A DNA stretch of 64,000 nucleotides from Theropithecus gelada (taxonomy: Eukaryota; Chordata; Mammalia; Primates; Cercopithecidae). The DNA is taken from NCBI RefSeq assembly GCF_003255815.1, contig NC_037671.1:158043333-158107332 (forward strand), in the 5' to 3' direction. Made by a program: the position numbers and the translations under genes. Shown here piece after piece: positions 1-12,310 of the stretch (position 1 is the first letter of the stretch; each line of letters opens with the position of its first letter). The notes beneath the pieces were generated by a model. That model was not told the DNA's origin and ran no database searches. It saw nothing but the letters and a program-made list of their open reading frames with translations.

Positions 1-477
1 AACACTGGGTTATGAATGTATCACCATGACAGCAGACTGCCAGAGTCTAGGAGTCAGGCGATGTGGCTTCATTAAAAGCACCTCCGGATAATGTTCTACG
101 TTAGATTTCACTGAAAGACAGGAGCTGCTGATGAGGGTGACCTCTGACATCAAGTCATCTTACTATAAACAGAAGGCCGTGGAAAGCCATTGGTCAGAAC
201 CAAGAGTGTTTACTATCCGGTCTCCTCCTAGTTAACCTACATAACTGCACTGCTCGTGGAGCCCGCAGGTTCACACCACAGCAAGGTGCTTTTAAGGCTA
301 CCTGTGTGTTGGTTAGAGACTATAAACCTCTCTGAGCATTCCGTAAACCTCTACCCAGGTTTCATTCTACTGACAATGGAGACTGGAATTTATTGGCTAT
401 TGAACTTCACACACACGCACTACAGAACTCACTTCCAAATGCAACTGGAATAAATTTCAGGTTTGGGGATTTTGAAT

Positions 478-487
478 GAGGTAAGTT
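478..487 (+). other. strong splice-donor-like sequence
   Basis: GAG|gtaagtt is an almost ideal 5' splice site at the end of a non-repetitive block (1-480) that holds more CpG dinucleotides than the sequence after it. No matching acceptor or coding frame was identified. It could end an untranslated or alternative exon, or be a decoy site. Confidence 0.25.
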
Positions 488-3400
488 GCGTTTAGGTTTT
501 GGTTGAAGCATTATCATTATTATTAGGTTCCATGGGCAGTCACACATTTAAGTGTAGGTAGTTCTATCTCAGAGAAAAATATTTTTCTTGTTAAAATAGT
601 TGTTTAGATTTTTTACAGTTTTTTAGCACAAGTGTGATAGAAGAAACTTGTACATAGGAATTGAGTAAGCCAATCAATTAGAGAAAAGCCCTAATCTGTT
701 TATGGCTAAAGTTTGAAATACACTTCCTCTTTGTTTACTTTATAAAATTCAGCTATTCAAATTACATTATGTTAATGTTGGGAGAAATGCAGGTAACATG
801 ATAAGTGATAATAGATTACATTTCACTACAAAACTTTAACAGTCAACTTTGTTTTCCCCTAATAGTACATGCTACTGCAGGATTTTAAAACACTAATACC
901 AGCTATTTAAATGAAAGGCTTTTTTTCTGCATAATTTGTTTTGAAATTTTGTGCTGAATTTGAACTTTTCATTAGAATTTGAGGTGTAGTCATCTCGATA
1001 AATATGTCATATTTTTAACAGAATGAATGTTTCGCTCCATTCATGGAACTATTTTCTTCTGAAACCATAATAGTAAGATCAGTTTAATTTTAACTTTTTA
1101 AAGAATCCTAAAGTTTTCAGTGAGGTTTACCTTCCTTTAGATGTGTACTGAGCACATACTTTGATTTAAAACCTTGTTGTGGAAGCCTTTGGTATGCTTT
1201 GGTTTAAATTATTTAACTGTATCTTGGTGTCTTTCTCAAGAAGAAAAAGTGTAAATTGCTGTTTTGCTGCATCAGAGGGTTGAGATGTGGGAGACTTGTC
1301 ACAATAATAACATTATTCGTTTTGTTTAAGACAATTGAGGGAAGCTTTGCTGTGTTGGGACTATATTCTTGTGAGAACAACACAATTCAGGTGGAGAAAA
1401 TATTCTCTGTTCTAAGTATTTGTGAGTACTGATTTACTGTCAGAGGTAGATAGTTTAGGGAACCTGCTGGAAGAAAGGGAGGATAGATTATCCCAGTCAA
1501 TAAGTTTTCCTGTTTGGTTTACAGGGTCTACTGAGCATCAGTCAGCACTATCCAGTCCTACTTCTTTTCTGAGTTGTAGGTACTATTTTCTGAAATACTC
1601 TGCAATGGAATAATGATGTTACACTATCTTATTTTGCGTTTTGTTTGTTTTCTAACCGAAAGTTCACTAAACCACTAAAATATTACTTATCAAAAATGAC
1701 CAATAAATGCAAATACCAATAACCATATAATGGGTTCTAACTTTTTGCGGGAGGAGGAAGAGAGCCAGAGAGCCTAATTTTTTTTTTTAATCTCTACTTT
1801 GGTTTTTCTCTTTTCTTCTCCAAGTTCCTTATCAATAACTCTTGTTAGCAGTTTCAAAATTGTATGATCTAACTTTTTGATCCTGTAGCAACCCTGTAGA
1901 GGAAGGTGGTTGTGTGAATCCAGAGGCGGCACATATTTTGCTTTAAGGGAAATGGTGCAAGCCAAATTTAACAGGTAATGCAGCTGTTGAAGAAATAGAA
2001 AAGCCAGATGACTTCCTCCGTGTATTAAGGAAACCAGGATAAATTGTCCTTAGAACCAGCTCCCAGAAAGCCATTTTAATTGAGGTCAAAGAGGAAGAAA
2101 TCATGAGTATATCTCAATTATTTATTAGGTTTACCTAGAATGAGACCTTCACTACAGATATACCTAATCTATAATTCCCATACTCTTTAACCCTTGAGCA
2201 TTCCTGCTGTATGAATCCCTTTTACATTTAGACTGCAGAGTGTATTTGTTTATGACAGTCCAAAATTTAGGGACATAAAAATTGTGAAATTAACTGACTA
2301 AATTTTACTTTCATCTAAGGAATAAGCTTCTGCATCTAAAAAATATTGTAATAAATTTCTTAGTTTTTAGTTGAAGTTACACAGTTAATGATGCTGTTTC
2401 TTCTGGCCGCATACTTGTATGTGTGAAATGTTTCACATAGAACTATTTTCTCTTCAGCTTTTAGTTTACAGGTAATTTAAATTGTTTTTTAAAATTTGAC
2501 TTAATTTGAGTATTTCTTCTCAAACAAATCATATAATTTGCATTCTTGGTGTGTAAATTATGCTACACTCTGTGTTTTATTAACTCTGCTGATGAAGAAT
2601 TTTAGGAGTAAAACCTGAGAAAAGCTGATTTGTAATCTCTTTTTATAATAATGGTTATAGAACAGAGATTTAATATAAAACTACTTTAAAATAGATTTTA
2701 AAACTCAAAAATGTTGCTACAATGTTGTGGAAAATATCAGATTCAATCCAGCATGCTATGAATACATTTTTTCTTATTGTATAAAGTTTAATTTTAAAAA
2801 TAAAGAACTTAATGCCAACATTCTTGAATTTTCTCTTTATAAATGTTGCTATTTTAATGGAAGATCAAGAAGATAAAATATGTAAAATTCAAAAATATGC
2901 CTTTTTTACACACTTATTTTATCATTGTATTGTTCTAGAAATATTTATATTTTATATAAATTAATCTACAGATAGAGATATATGTTGTTAAATTTAAAAT
3001 TGCTTTTAAAATTTTGTGTGCATTCTATCAGTTATTTTTTAAAGTTGGAGAATTTCTAATTTTTTAAAAAGTGATGGTGATACTATTGGGAACATTAGGA
3101 GAGTTTTTATATATACTTTGAAAATGTTTTTTAAAGTTTAGGCGTATGTATGTACTTATACAGACATACACACACAGGTGAACTTTAACAAAACTTTTGC
3201 ATATGAATTGAACAATTTTATATTGCTAAGTGAGACAACCTTTATAGTTAATTATTGTTCAAATTGAAAAGGTTAGTTATTTCTACTTAGTAGGCAAATA
3301 AATGATGGTGTACTAGAGTATATTACATAATGATTGATATTTTATGTTTGGAAACAAATGATATGTAACTCTGCCCTTGGCCAAATTCTTTTGAAGTTTA

Positions 3401-5305
3401 ATGACCAAGATGAGCTGTCTTTGTTAAGTGGTAGAGCACTGGCTTGTCTGGAGTCCTGTTGGGCTTGGCAGATCTTGATAAATGGGTGAGTTTTTCTTAA
3501 CCTTGTGGCCAAAGCATTCCAATATCTTAAAAGAAAAAAAATTAGAAAGATATAGAAGATGTTGCCAAAAACATGAGCAAATTTTCTCTATTTAGAGGAC
3601 TAGGGTAAATTTTTAAGATGATTTTTAAAGCAATGTTTTTGAGAATTCACAAATATTCACTTTAATGGAGGGAAATCTAAAGTTTCTGATAGGTAATACT
3701 GCTGGAATTCTTCTTTCCTGGTTCAGTGTGAAGCTGCACAGCAGTCAGCAATTTTAATTTAGTTGCAGAAGATTCTACCAAATTAACATTGTGATCATTA
3801 AGTGATAATTCTTTAATTTAGAATAAAGTATTTCATTTTGCTCTTTTTGTTATTCTAATACATTGTAAAGCATTTATCCATCTTTCTTGTGACACCTGGG
3901 ACGGCAAAGGAACATATAAACAAAAAGTGTAAAGAAGACCACGATATATGAGGAAGTATCTCTTTAGGTGTTTGTTTATCGTGCACATTTGTGAGGAAAA
4001 AAAATTCTTTTAGTGCTTATGTATAGTATTTATGCATAGTATTAAGGCTGGACAGTCTAGTCTTTTTTCCAGTCTTAGAGTGGGGGCTTTCATATGAGCT
4101 GTAACATGATATGTTAAAGCATCTTACGGTTCCTTTTGTGGCATTTTTAAGTACTGTGTTAGCTTTGCCTGCCCCACTGGGTAATAATGAAAAAACATAC
4201 CATTAGAAGGAGTTTGAAATTTTCCTAAATAATTCATAAAGCCGATATGGCATTTATGGCAGGTGAAAAAGGACTGTGGCATAGCTAAGGAGAAAATGCG
4301 CTTTGGAATTTTAAAAGTTAATGTGGCTTGACATTTGGTTTAATACTTACATACTGTACATATATAATTGTGCTTTGTTTTTCTGTTATTGTTGCTAAGT
4401 TGCTTTTTGAACATATTCAGCCTTGCTATGAACTCTCAAATCATTTGGAGGCTATTGTGACAGTTGTAGTTGATGAAGAGTTATAGACTATAGGAGTTTT
4501 TCCACTTAAAACATAATTCCTCCCTAGTGCATGATTTTGTCTAACCTCCCTCCCCCAAACCAGGGTCCTGGAAGGCCCTCGCATTAAAGGCCAGAAATCA
4601 AGTGAGATCTTGCCTGTGACAGCCCAATACTAAAGGAGTAAAATAATTTCGGCTTCAGGTTTTTGGTGGTGGATTTTTATTTATTAATTCTCTAACTCCA
4701 CTAGTCTTAATAGGTATGCTATTTTGTCTACTGTTGCGCTTAAAATAGAGTATTCAATTGTATCTTTGATGCGTAGCAGTTAAAGAAGGGTTATGGCAGG
4801 TTTTCTTTGAATGGAAGCAGATGCAGACTTCCAGGTATGCAGTAGAGTCCTCTCACTTTCATAGTAAATAAACAGTGTTTTGGGCTTTTAGAAACACAGT
4901 TTTGGGGTTGCCAGGGAGAAGCTTGGTTAAGGAATGAAAAGAGGTTGAAAAGTGATACAGTAAGAAAATGGAGGAATAAATAGACTTCCCTAACTACATG
5001 AAAAGAATTTCAGAAATGTGTACGTTTTACAGCTGCAAGATCTTTGTTTCTAAGGAAAACAAAGACACTTTATTAAAAGTTTTGTATTATTTAATAATTG
5101 GATTTCTACAAACTGTATTTCTAAGACTTTAATTTTTTGACCACCATTTGGCAAAATGACATTTTATTTTCCTTGAAAAGCCTCTCAAATTTGTATGAAC
5201 ATGTTAAGACAGAGAGGTATTTTTTGAAACTCTTGGTGACAACTTTTGTGTTCCAAAGATTTAATGTTTCGAGATTTAAAAGTCAAGAAGTGAAGTATAA
5301 CATAT
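488..5305. other. unique AT-rich intronic sequence
   Basis: I see no gene, RNA or confident repeat here. Especially AT-rich runs lie around 2690-3110. Very old, unrecognised repeats may be present. Confidence 0.5.
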
Positions 5306-5313
5306 GTGAAAGA

Positions 5314-5609
5314 GGCCGGGCGCGGTGGCTTAAGCCTGTAATCCCAGCACTTTGGGAGGCCGAGACGGGCGGATCACGAGGTCAGGAGATCGAGACCATC
5401 CTGGCTAACACAGTGAAACCCCGTCTCTATTAAAAAATACAAAAAAACTAGCCGGGCGAGGTGGCAGGCGCCTGTAGTCCCAGCTACTCAGGAGGCTGAG
5501 GCAGGAGAATGGCGTAAACCCGGGAGGCGGAGCTTGCAGTGAGCTGAGATCTGGCCACTGCACTCCAGCCTGGGTGACACAGCGAGACTCCACCTCAAAA
5601 AAAAAAAAA
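5314..5609 (+). mobile_element. Alu SINE, AluYR-like (Old World monkey type)
   Basis: Full-length Alu beginning ggccgggcgcgg and ending in a 13-A tail. Diagnostic bases match the cercopithecine AluYR group: gccgggcgaggtggc, ggcgtaaacccggg and gagatctggccactg (human AluY reads gcgtgaaccc and gatcgcgcc). It is flanked by an 8-bp target duplication gtgaaaga (5306-5313 and 5610-5617). Confidence 0.9.
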
Positions 5610-5617
5610 GTGAAAGA

Positions 5618-7518
5618 TAGAAAATGAGTCATATTGAGAAATGTTGACACATTTTTAGCCAGTTGAGAAAGTGAATCTCCAAGTTCATATCCCTATGGGC
5701 CTAGCAGTACACCAATCCTACGATGATCTTCACAACATAAATCATATTTACTTGGATCCAAAAATAATCATAGGTTATCACAGTAAAGTGTACATCTTGT
5801 GGGAAGTCCTTGAGTGGTACTAAGTTTTAAATATTATATTTAGGACATGAGCATATATTTTCTTTCACAAGTATAGGTAACTAAACTTTGGAATAATTTT
5901 TAGTAAAAGCTTATATTGTAAACATTGTTTATGTTTTGCCTATTTCATGTATTACATTAGAACTCAATTTTTAAATTAATACCTACTTTTACATTTTTTT
6001 ATGTTCCTTCATACATTCCTGAGGTATGTAATAGGAAAGGATATATGTAATAGAAAAGGATATATTTTAATTCATATGTATTCAATGCTGCTAAATAGAA
6101 ACCAGGATGATATAGGGCAGCCCATTAAACTCTCTGTATCAGTCACTTATCAATGTTTTCAAAAATTAATGTGATAAGGGCCAATCAATTGAGATGCATT
6201 AAATAAGAATATGATTGCTATTCCTAGAATAAAGCTGGAATAATTATTTAAAATACTTTTAAATTCCATTATTTAATTTAAAATTCAAATATGAACAACT
6301 TGTATTAGAAAATATGAAAAATGTCATATAGCCATGAATATTTCAAGAAGTCTTTTATTTTCACTAAATTAGAAGCTAAAGGTAACTAAAGTTAGATACC
6401 ATTCTGCTTTGTCAGGCAATAATTTACAACAATTTTATTCAACCTAGTCATAAAATTCATTTTATAAAGTATACATTCATGTAAGACTCTAGGCATTGAT
6501 ATACTACAGTTTTTTGAAATAGATATCACTTATTCAGTCAGATTCACATCTTAGAGTTTTCACATTTGAAATGCCAACAAAGCCAACAAATCTAAATTGT
6601 TGTTGACAGTAATTCTGTATCATTTTCTATGTTTACAAAGAGTTTGGCATGCAATAATCTGTAATATAATCTCCATTTTTGGAAAGAAATATTTTTACAT
6701 CTGCTTATCCATGTTTTCCTTAATCTATAATGCATTTAATCTAATTTACATTACATTTTATATTTTCTATGCAGTTCACTGAAGAAATAGTCTTATCATC
6801 CATAAGAATATGTATTAATAAATTATTCATTACATAAGCAAACTTTCATCTGTGAAATTTTTATCTAGAATTTATAGTTGCTGAATCCATCTTTTGTTAT
6901 CAGTGTATAATATGTCCTAAGACTCATTTTTATTATTTTTATTAACGCTCATTTCAAAACAAAATGAAGTTCCAAAAAAGATCTTTTGAAAATGTCTTCT
7001 TACATTATTCTATTCTTTTTACATGTTTTCTTCTCATTAATGTTTCAGGATTTGTAATCAGAATGATTCACTAGAAGATAATTGGGATAACCGAGCCCAG
7101 CTATTTTAGAAGATGATAGATGTAATAAAAGAACCTTGCTCTTATTTGGAAACTTTTTTTATTAGTTAATTCTCCTCAAAAGATTGTGAGCTTCTCAAAG
7201 CACCTAGTGGTTTGGAAACATTAAAAAATTTAAGGTTGATTTTTATATATTAATGTAATAGTCATAATTCAAAAGATTCCAGAAATTATGGCATTTTCTA
7301 CATATGTTTTCCAGATATTGAAAGTATTAATTATTCTCAATACCAAATCCTACATTCTTTATAATTTATTTTAAAGTATACTTTATGTTACTCATGTAAA
7401 TACAACCTAAAAAACTTGAGGGGTGAATAGTATTGTGAAGGAAGAGATGCATAGTATTGTGTAATAAGATAAATTATATTTAAAAATAATTGTCTGACTA
7501 ATGTAATAATATTGACCA
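5618..7518. other. unique AT-rich intronic sequence
   Basis: Apart from the tandem duplication at 6025-6062, nothing recognisable was seen. Confidence 0.45.
6025..6062. repeat. 19-bp tandem duplication
   Basis: Two adjacent units, tatgtaataggaaaggata and tatgtaatagaaaaggata, differ at one base. Confidence 0.8.
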
Positions 7519-7668
7519 GTCCTCTCTACTCCTTTATTCTGCTTTATTTTCTTCTTAGCAATTACCACTGCTTGCATTGTATTCTTTATTTACCAGTTTC
7601 TTTATTTCTTGTATGTCTCCTCCACTAGAATGCATGATCAGGGCAGACAGGTGTTTGCTGGTCTAGGT
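7519..7668 (+). mobile_element. L2 LINE fragment, left part
   Basis: Reads like the L2 3' region (…cctccactagaatgcatgatcagggcag…). It resumes after the nested hAT-type element at 7965-8045 with the typical L2 end (cattcagtaaagccttgctgaatgag). Confidence 0.7.
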
Positions 7669-7964
7669 CAGTGCTGTTCACTAGAAAAATGATACAAATC
7701 CTATGCGTATTTTAAATTTTCTAGTAGTCACACTCGAAAAGTAAGAATCAACAGCGGAAATTGTTTTATTTAACACAGTATGCCCAAAATATCATTTCAC
7801 TCTCAGTATCAAAAATACTAAGATATTCTACTTCCTTTTTTTCATAGTAAGACTTTGAAATCTGGTGTGCTTTTACGCTACCAGCACATCTCAGTTCAAT
7901 TCAGCCCCGTTTCAAGCTCTAAATAGCCACGTGTGGTTAGTGGCTCCTGTGTCAGACTGCTTAC
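7669..7964 (+). mobile_element. non-autonomous hAT-type DNA transposon nested in L2
   Basis: Starts cagtgctgttca and ends gtgtcagactgcttac, with the internal motif tagccacgtgtggttagtgg typical of hAT-Charlie-derived MER elements. It is flanked by 8-bp target duplications gtctaggt (7661-7668) and gtctagtt (7965-7972), the length hAT transposases make. No transposase is present. The exact family name is left open. Confidence 0.75.
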
Positions 7965-8045
7965 GTCTAGTTCATCTCTGTGACTGGAACACTGCCTTGG
8001 ATATCTCAGGCATTCAGTAAAGCCTTGCTGAATGAGCAAATCTTG
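7965..8045 (+). mobile_element. L2 LINE fragment, right part (3' end)
   Basis: Continues the L2 at 7519-7668 on the far side of the hAT-type insertion and ends with the attcagtaaagccttgctgaatgag type L2 terminus. Confidence 0.65.
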
Positions 8046-8277
8046 ATATTTTGGACAGAAAAAGAAACAACCCAGAAGTTGTTTTTCACATTAGATTTTT
8101 TTTTTGGCTGTTTTTGTGGTAGTGATGGCAGTGGATGCTACAGATATCTGGATAATTTTTTTCAAAACTACTATTTATTTTGCCTACATGGAGTTTAAAT
8201 ATTACTAGTGCTTGGTAAAAACTGGTTACTTCAGTAGTCTAGTTTAAAGGATTCCTTTAATGACTGATGTATTGTAA

Positions 8278-8345
8278 AAGTTACTAGTAGGTTCTAGTTA
8301 CTAGTTACTAGTAGGTTACTAGTAGTTCTAGTTACTGGTAGGTTC
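8278..8345. repeat. degenerate short tandem repeat
   Basis: About seven imperfect copies of a 9-10-bp unit of the type gttactagta / gttctagtta. Also contains several palindromic actagt cores. Confidence 0.75.
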
Positions 8346-8395
8346 TTCTTTGAAAATTGTTCCACAGAACTTTAATTTCCACTCTTAGTTTTAAA

Positions 8396-8722
8396 TGGGA
8401 GATATTAGTCAAGGGTACAACGTTTTACTTACGCAAGATGGGCAGTTCCCAGAAATCTACTGTACAGAATAGTGCCTATAGCAACTATATAGGCAGTACT
8501 ATTGTATATTTTAAAATTCACTAAGATAGTAGATTTATATTAAGTTCATACACACACACAATTTGGGAGGAAACTTTTGGAAGTGATGGATATGTTCACA
8601 GCATAGATTACAGTGATAGTTTCACAGGTGCATTCTTATCTCAAACTCATCAAGTTGTATACATTAAATAGGTCTACCTTTTTGTATATCAATCATACCT
8701 CAATAAAGTGAGATTTTAAAAA
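8396..8722 (+). mobile_element. L1M 3' end
   Basis: Typical old L1 3' UTR: gggtacaacgttttactta, then tctactgtacagaatagtgcc, then a terminus atcatacctcaataaag and A-rich tail. Truncated at the 5' end; no coding sequence. Confidence 0.8.
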
Positions 8723-8775
8723 GAAAGTAAAGTAAACTAATAGAAACAACTGGCAAATGTGGCATAGGAGAGAAT

Positions 8776-9007
8776 GAAAGGCTTGATGTGTGGCCTTAAG
8801 TTGTAATTCCAGCCTTGCTAATATTAGCTGTGGGATATTAGGCAAGTTATTGAGCCTCTTTGCACCTTAGTTTTCTGGTTTTTAAGAGGAGGATTTTATT
8901 CATCATACCTGTCTTCATACATTAAATGAGATTATATATATACATAGTCTAGCAGAGTGAGTGGGAAAGAATATTTGCTTAATAAATGGCAGTAATTATT
9001 ATTGTTA
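8776..9007 (+). mobile_element. MIR SINE
   Basis: Near full-length MIR with ttaggcaagttattgagcctc and the terminal ttgcttaataaatggcagt region. Confidence 0.75.
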
Positions 9008-9124
9008 TATAATTGAAATCAAATTTTTAAATATTAAGATGTTTTGATCTTCATTTTGAACATTTTTAATTCATATGTTTATGAATTTTAGGTTCTTCAT
9101 AGGTTCTGCTTAAAATGCCCTCAT

Positions 9125-9280
9125 AGATCTGAATTTGAAGTCTGCTACATAACTTGCTTGTAGGTTAATGTTTCTGCTTCTCAGTGTTACTATATGGGAA
9201 CTGGGAAGAAAATTGTATATATCTAAGCACTGTGCCTGGCATGTAGTAAACACTCAAAAATTTTAGCTATTATTCATCCA
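9125..9280 (+). mobile_element. MIR SINE fragment
   Basis: The end motif agcactgtgcctggcatgta and cactcaaaaattttagctatt are MIR-like. The 5' part is degraded. Confidence 0.6.
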
Positions 9281-9498
9281 TTCCTTCATCTGAAAAATTT
9301 AGAATTTTGATATTTGTGTTTTCATTGAATACTAATAGTTACTTTTCTTAAAATAGTTAAACATTTAACTCCTTTTCATGGTGCTTGGAATTTTCCTGTA
9401 TTTTTATAATTTCTCTGAAGAGATATTGCATAGGTTAAAGTTCATTTTATTGCAGCAAGTTGCATTCATTTACGCTATCCATCCTTTCTCTCTTGGTA

Positions 9499-9530
9499 TG
9501 TGTGTGTGTGTTGTGTGTGTGTATATATAT
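9499..9530. repeat. (TG)n/(TA)n microsatellite
   Basis: Imperfect TG run followed by five TA units. Confidence 0.85.
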
Positions 9531-9691
9531 ATTTCTATGGAACAATTTTCAACGTTTTTTTTTTTTTTATTTGCCCACCCCCTGGTGTGTCTTGTGAAAA
9601 CTAGGATTTGAATTTAACTTTTTGGCATGAAATTCTGACTCATTTCTTGGCCTGCTTGTTTTCCACTTTATTCAAAAACACATTCAGAAGT

Positions 9692-9830
9692 AAGCCTGGG
9701 GTGATGGTGCATGCCTGTAGACCCAGTTACATGGAAGGCTGAGGCAGGAGGATGGCTTGCACCAAGGAGTTTGAGACTGTAGTGTACCATGATTGCACCT
9801 GTGAATAGCCACTGCACTCCTTCCTAAATG
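9692..9830 (+). mobile_element. free left Alu monomer (FLAM), degraded
   Basis: Single 7SL-derived monomer: gcatgcctgtagacccagtt, gaggcaggaggatggcttgc, and the monomer-specific cctgtgaatagccactgcac that dimeric Alus lack. No A tail remains. Confidence 0.75.
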
Positions 9831-10359
9831 ATAGTCATTGAAGGTTCTATATGTTTTGTAAGAATATTCTTATGTAGCATATATGGTTCAGCACTTGCCA
9901 TTTAATGAAGTCTCAAATGGAAGAGTGTGTTCAGATTATCCATTTGCCTCTAATTCTATGATCAGAACACTAGAAATATGTTTCTTGATGATTCCTTTAA
10001 CTCTTCTACCTTAATTCAGAAATAAGATAGGGTTTTGAAGTAATTTGAAGATGTCATAAAATAACCTTTTTTGTCTTCAATATATCTCAACTTTCTTTTC
10101 AAGTACAGTTAAAAAGATCTGATAATATTCTAGTTAATACTTCAATCAATTACAATATTCTGTCAATTCTATCTCAGAAGTGTTTGTCAAAAACACCCTC
10201 AGTTCACCCCATGGCTCCTGTGTTAATTTGGGTCTTCACCATCTCTCATTGACAGATTGAATGGTTCAAAGTAGCATTTGGGGAGATCTGCTCAGGGCTG
10301 GGGATATGATGATCAGAGATCAATGCCATCTCTGCCTTCATGGAACTTCTACTATCTCT

Positions 10360-10720
10360 TTTGTTGCGTTAGGCTTTTCCCAACTTTCAGCCCTCACCTC
10401 ATCCCCCTTCCACATTAGCTTCTATAGCATCTCTACCCAGTTTGTTTTTTAACAACCTTTCAATGGTCTTCATTGACCAAAGGTTAAATTCCAAACTCTT
10501 TACCATACATAAGGGCTTCATAATATGCTTCCTCTGGCAAACTTCTTGACACTGAAATACCTACCATTTCCCACATGTAGTCTTTGAAGACTCAATTCAG
10601 AACTCACTTTCTTCATTGCCTTTTCCATATTCCTTTGGCTGGGTTAGTTTGTTCTATGAACACTCACAGTACTTTAGATAGACTTCCCCTAGAGTAGTCA
10701 TGGTATCCTAAATATTATTC
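10360..10720 (+). mobile_element. L2 LINE fragment
   Basis: Matches the L2 region caatggtcttcattgacc…aaattccaaactctttacc and downstream L2 3' text. The stretch just upstream (10290-10355) looks like antisense L2 3' sequence, so two L2 copies may abut here. Confidence 0.65.
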
Positions 10721-10810
10721 TTCTCTCATTTGATCATGAACAAATGAATGAAACCCCTAAAAATAACCACTCTGATAAATGGTTATTTTAATATATAAAG
10801 GAATTTCTAA

Positions 10811-10983
10811 TTCCTTCCTTCCTTCCTTCCTTCTTCCTCCTCCTTTTTTCCTCTTCTCCCTCTCCTCCTCCTCTTCTTCTTTCTTTTTCCTTTTCTTCCT
10901 CTTCTCCCCCTCATCCCCTTGTCCCCCTCCTCCTCCTCCTTCTCTACCTCCTCCTCCTTTTCCTTCTCCTCTTCTCTCTCTCT
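10811..10983. repeat. long polypyrimidine tract
   Basis: 173 bases of C/T on the + strand with only three interruptions (A10913, G10921, A10946). It begins with TTCC repeats and continues as mixed TCC/TTC. The first 102 bases are pure. A T21 run follows at 10991-11011. Confidence 0.95.
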
Positions 10984-11011
10984 GAAACCATTTTTTTTTT
11001 TTTTTTTTTTT

Positions 11012-12310
11012 GCCCCTCCATCTCATGGTACTGATTACCATGTTAAGGGCATAGAAGACATTACATAATAAAACAGGATGACAATCTCTTTGCTGGCCAG
11101 TTTTATTTTCATATTGTGTAAGTGTATACACAAGATGCAAAAGAGACTACAGAGTTAATCAAGAAAATAATTGATTTCCCAGATTATAAAAATGTCTGGA
11201 CTTTGTATTAAAAGCAAAAGACAGGGATTTTTGAAAATGTAGGGTTTTTGTGAGTTTGTTTTTTAAGCATTCTTCTGAGACAGAGGAGGAAAAAATTACT
11301 TTGTGAGTTGGAAAGACAATGCTGTATCTTCAAAGCGTAAGACTTACTTTTAAGTGGTACTCTTCATATTGCAGTTCACATTGCACACATGTTCCTCATA
11401 GTATATATTCAGTAGAAGATTTTTTTTTTTGTTTTTTTTTTTTTAACTTCCAAACCACGTATTGGAAGTAAAACTCCTTGGATTCCGTAGGTTGCATAGT
11501 TAAGTTATTGAAATATGAACTCTCAGAAATAGTGGGCTTATAAATGTATATTGTACATTTTTCATGTTAACCAAGAGATTTTTGAAGTTTAGTCTACTCT
11601 GCATATACTTTTAAGACCATAATAATCAGATATAGATATATGTGCTTGAAGTGAAATTGTGGAAAGCTATGGATTTCACCATCTTTAGAGATGTATCACC
11701 TACTTTTGTCCAGAAATAGGTAGCGTGCCCTAGAAGTATGAGTTATTCTCATCCTTTACCTCTGTGGGTTAAAAACCACAAAGTTGAAATACAGTCTGCA
11801 AGATATACTGAAAATATATGTGTGAAGCAGTGCTAAACTTAATTGATATGTGGAGACATATATAAAACATAGAGCCACTAGATTGAGAAAATGAAAATTA
11901 GTGTATGAACATTTTAGTTAATGCTATGCTTTGCCTCAAAGCCTGGTGTTTATTATTATGTGCTTTTAGTAGGAGACAGAAGCAGTATCAATTGGAAAAA
12001 CATTTCTTAGTGGATTGAGAACAGTATAGCTTTCTAGTTCCTAAGTGGGCAACCTGGTTCTTTGGTTTCTTTGTTCCTAGTTAGGCTTGTCCCCAGTTAT
12101 TTCAGCTGAACATTTTACATACTAATGGAGTCCAGGGAAGTGTATTTGGCAGCTGTTCATGGGATAATAATGAAATACACTATTTAGTACTGTATGCTGC
12201 TGCTGTAAAGTGTGGGGGGTATTTTATAGAGAACTTGGTGAACAGAGCTGTATCCACTTTAAATAGCGTGTGAACCTGAGTGAGGAAGTTGTATTTTCAT
12301 GTGAGAATAA
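11012..12310. other. unique intron just upstream of the exon
   Basis: No interspersed repeat recognised. T-rich run at 11420-11444. Any intronic splicing elements for the EYA4 exon would most likely lie in its last few hundred bases. Confidence 0.5.

Noticed and set aside
3424..3470. tRNA-like A-box (aagtggtagagcactggctt)
   Set aside because: No B-box or cloverleaf could be drawn downstream.
5137..5650. Open frames of 98 and 81 codons with peptide text such as VIPALWEAE and FFFEVESRCVTQAGVQW
   Set aside because: These are translations of Alu sequence, as are the similar frames at 13370, 15026, 18109, 18888, 20503, 21370, 25632, 30294, 58626 and 63208.
10757..11140. 127-codon minus-strand frame rich in K, E, R and G
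   Set aside because: It is the polypurine strand of the simple repeat at 10811-10983 read as codons.
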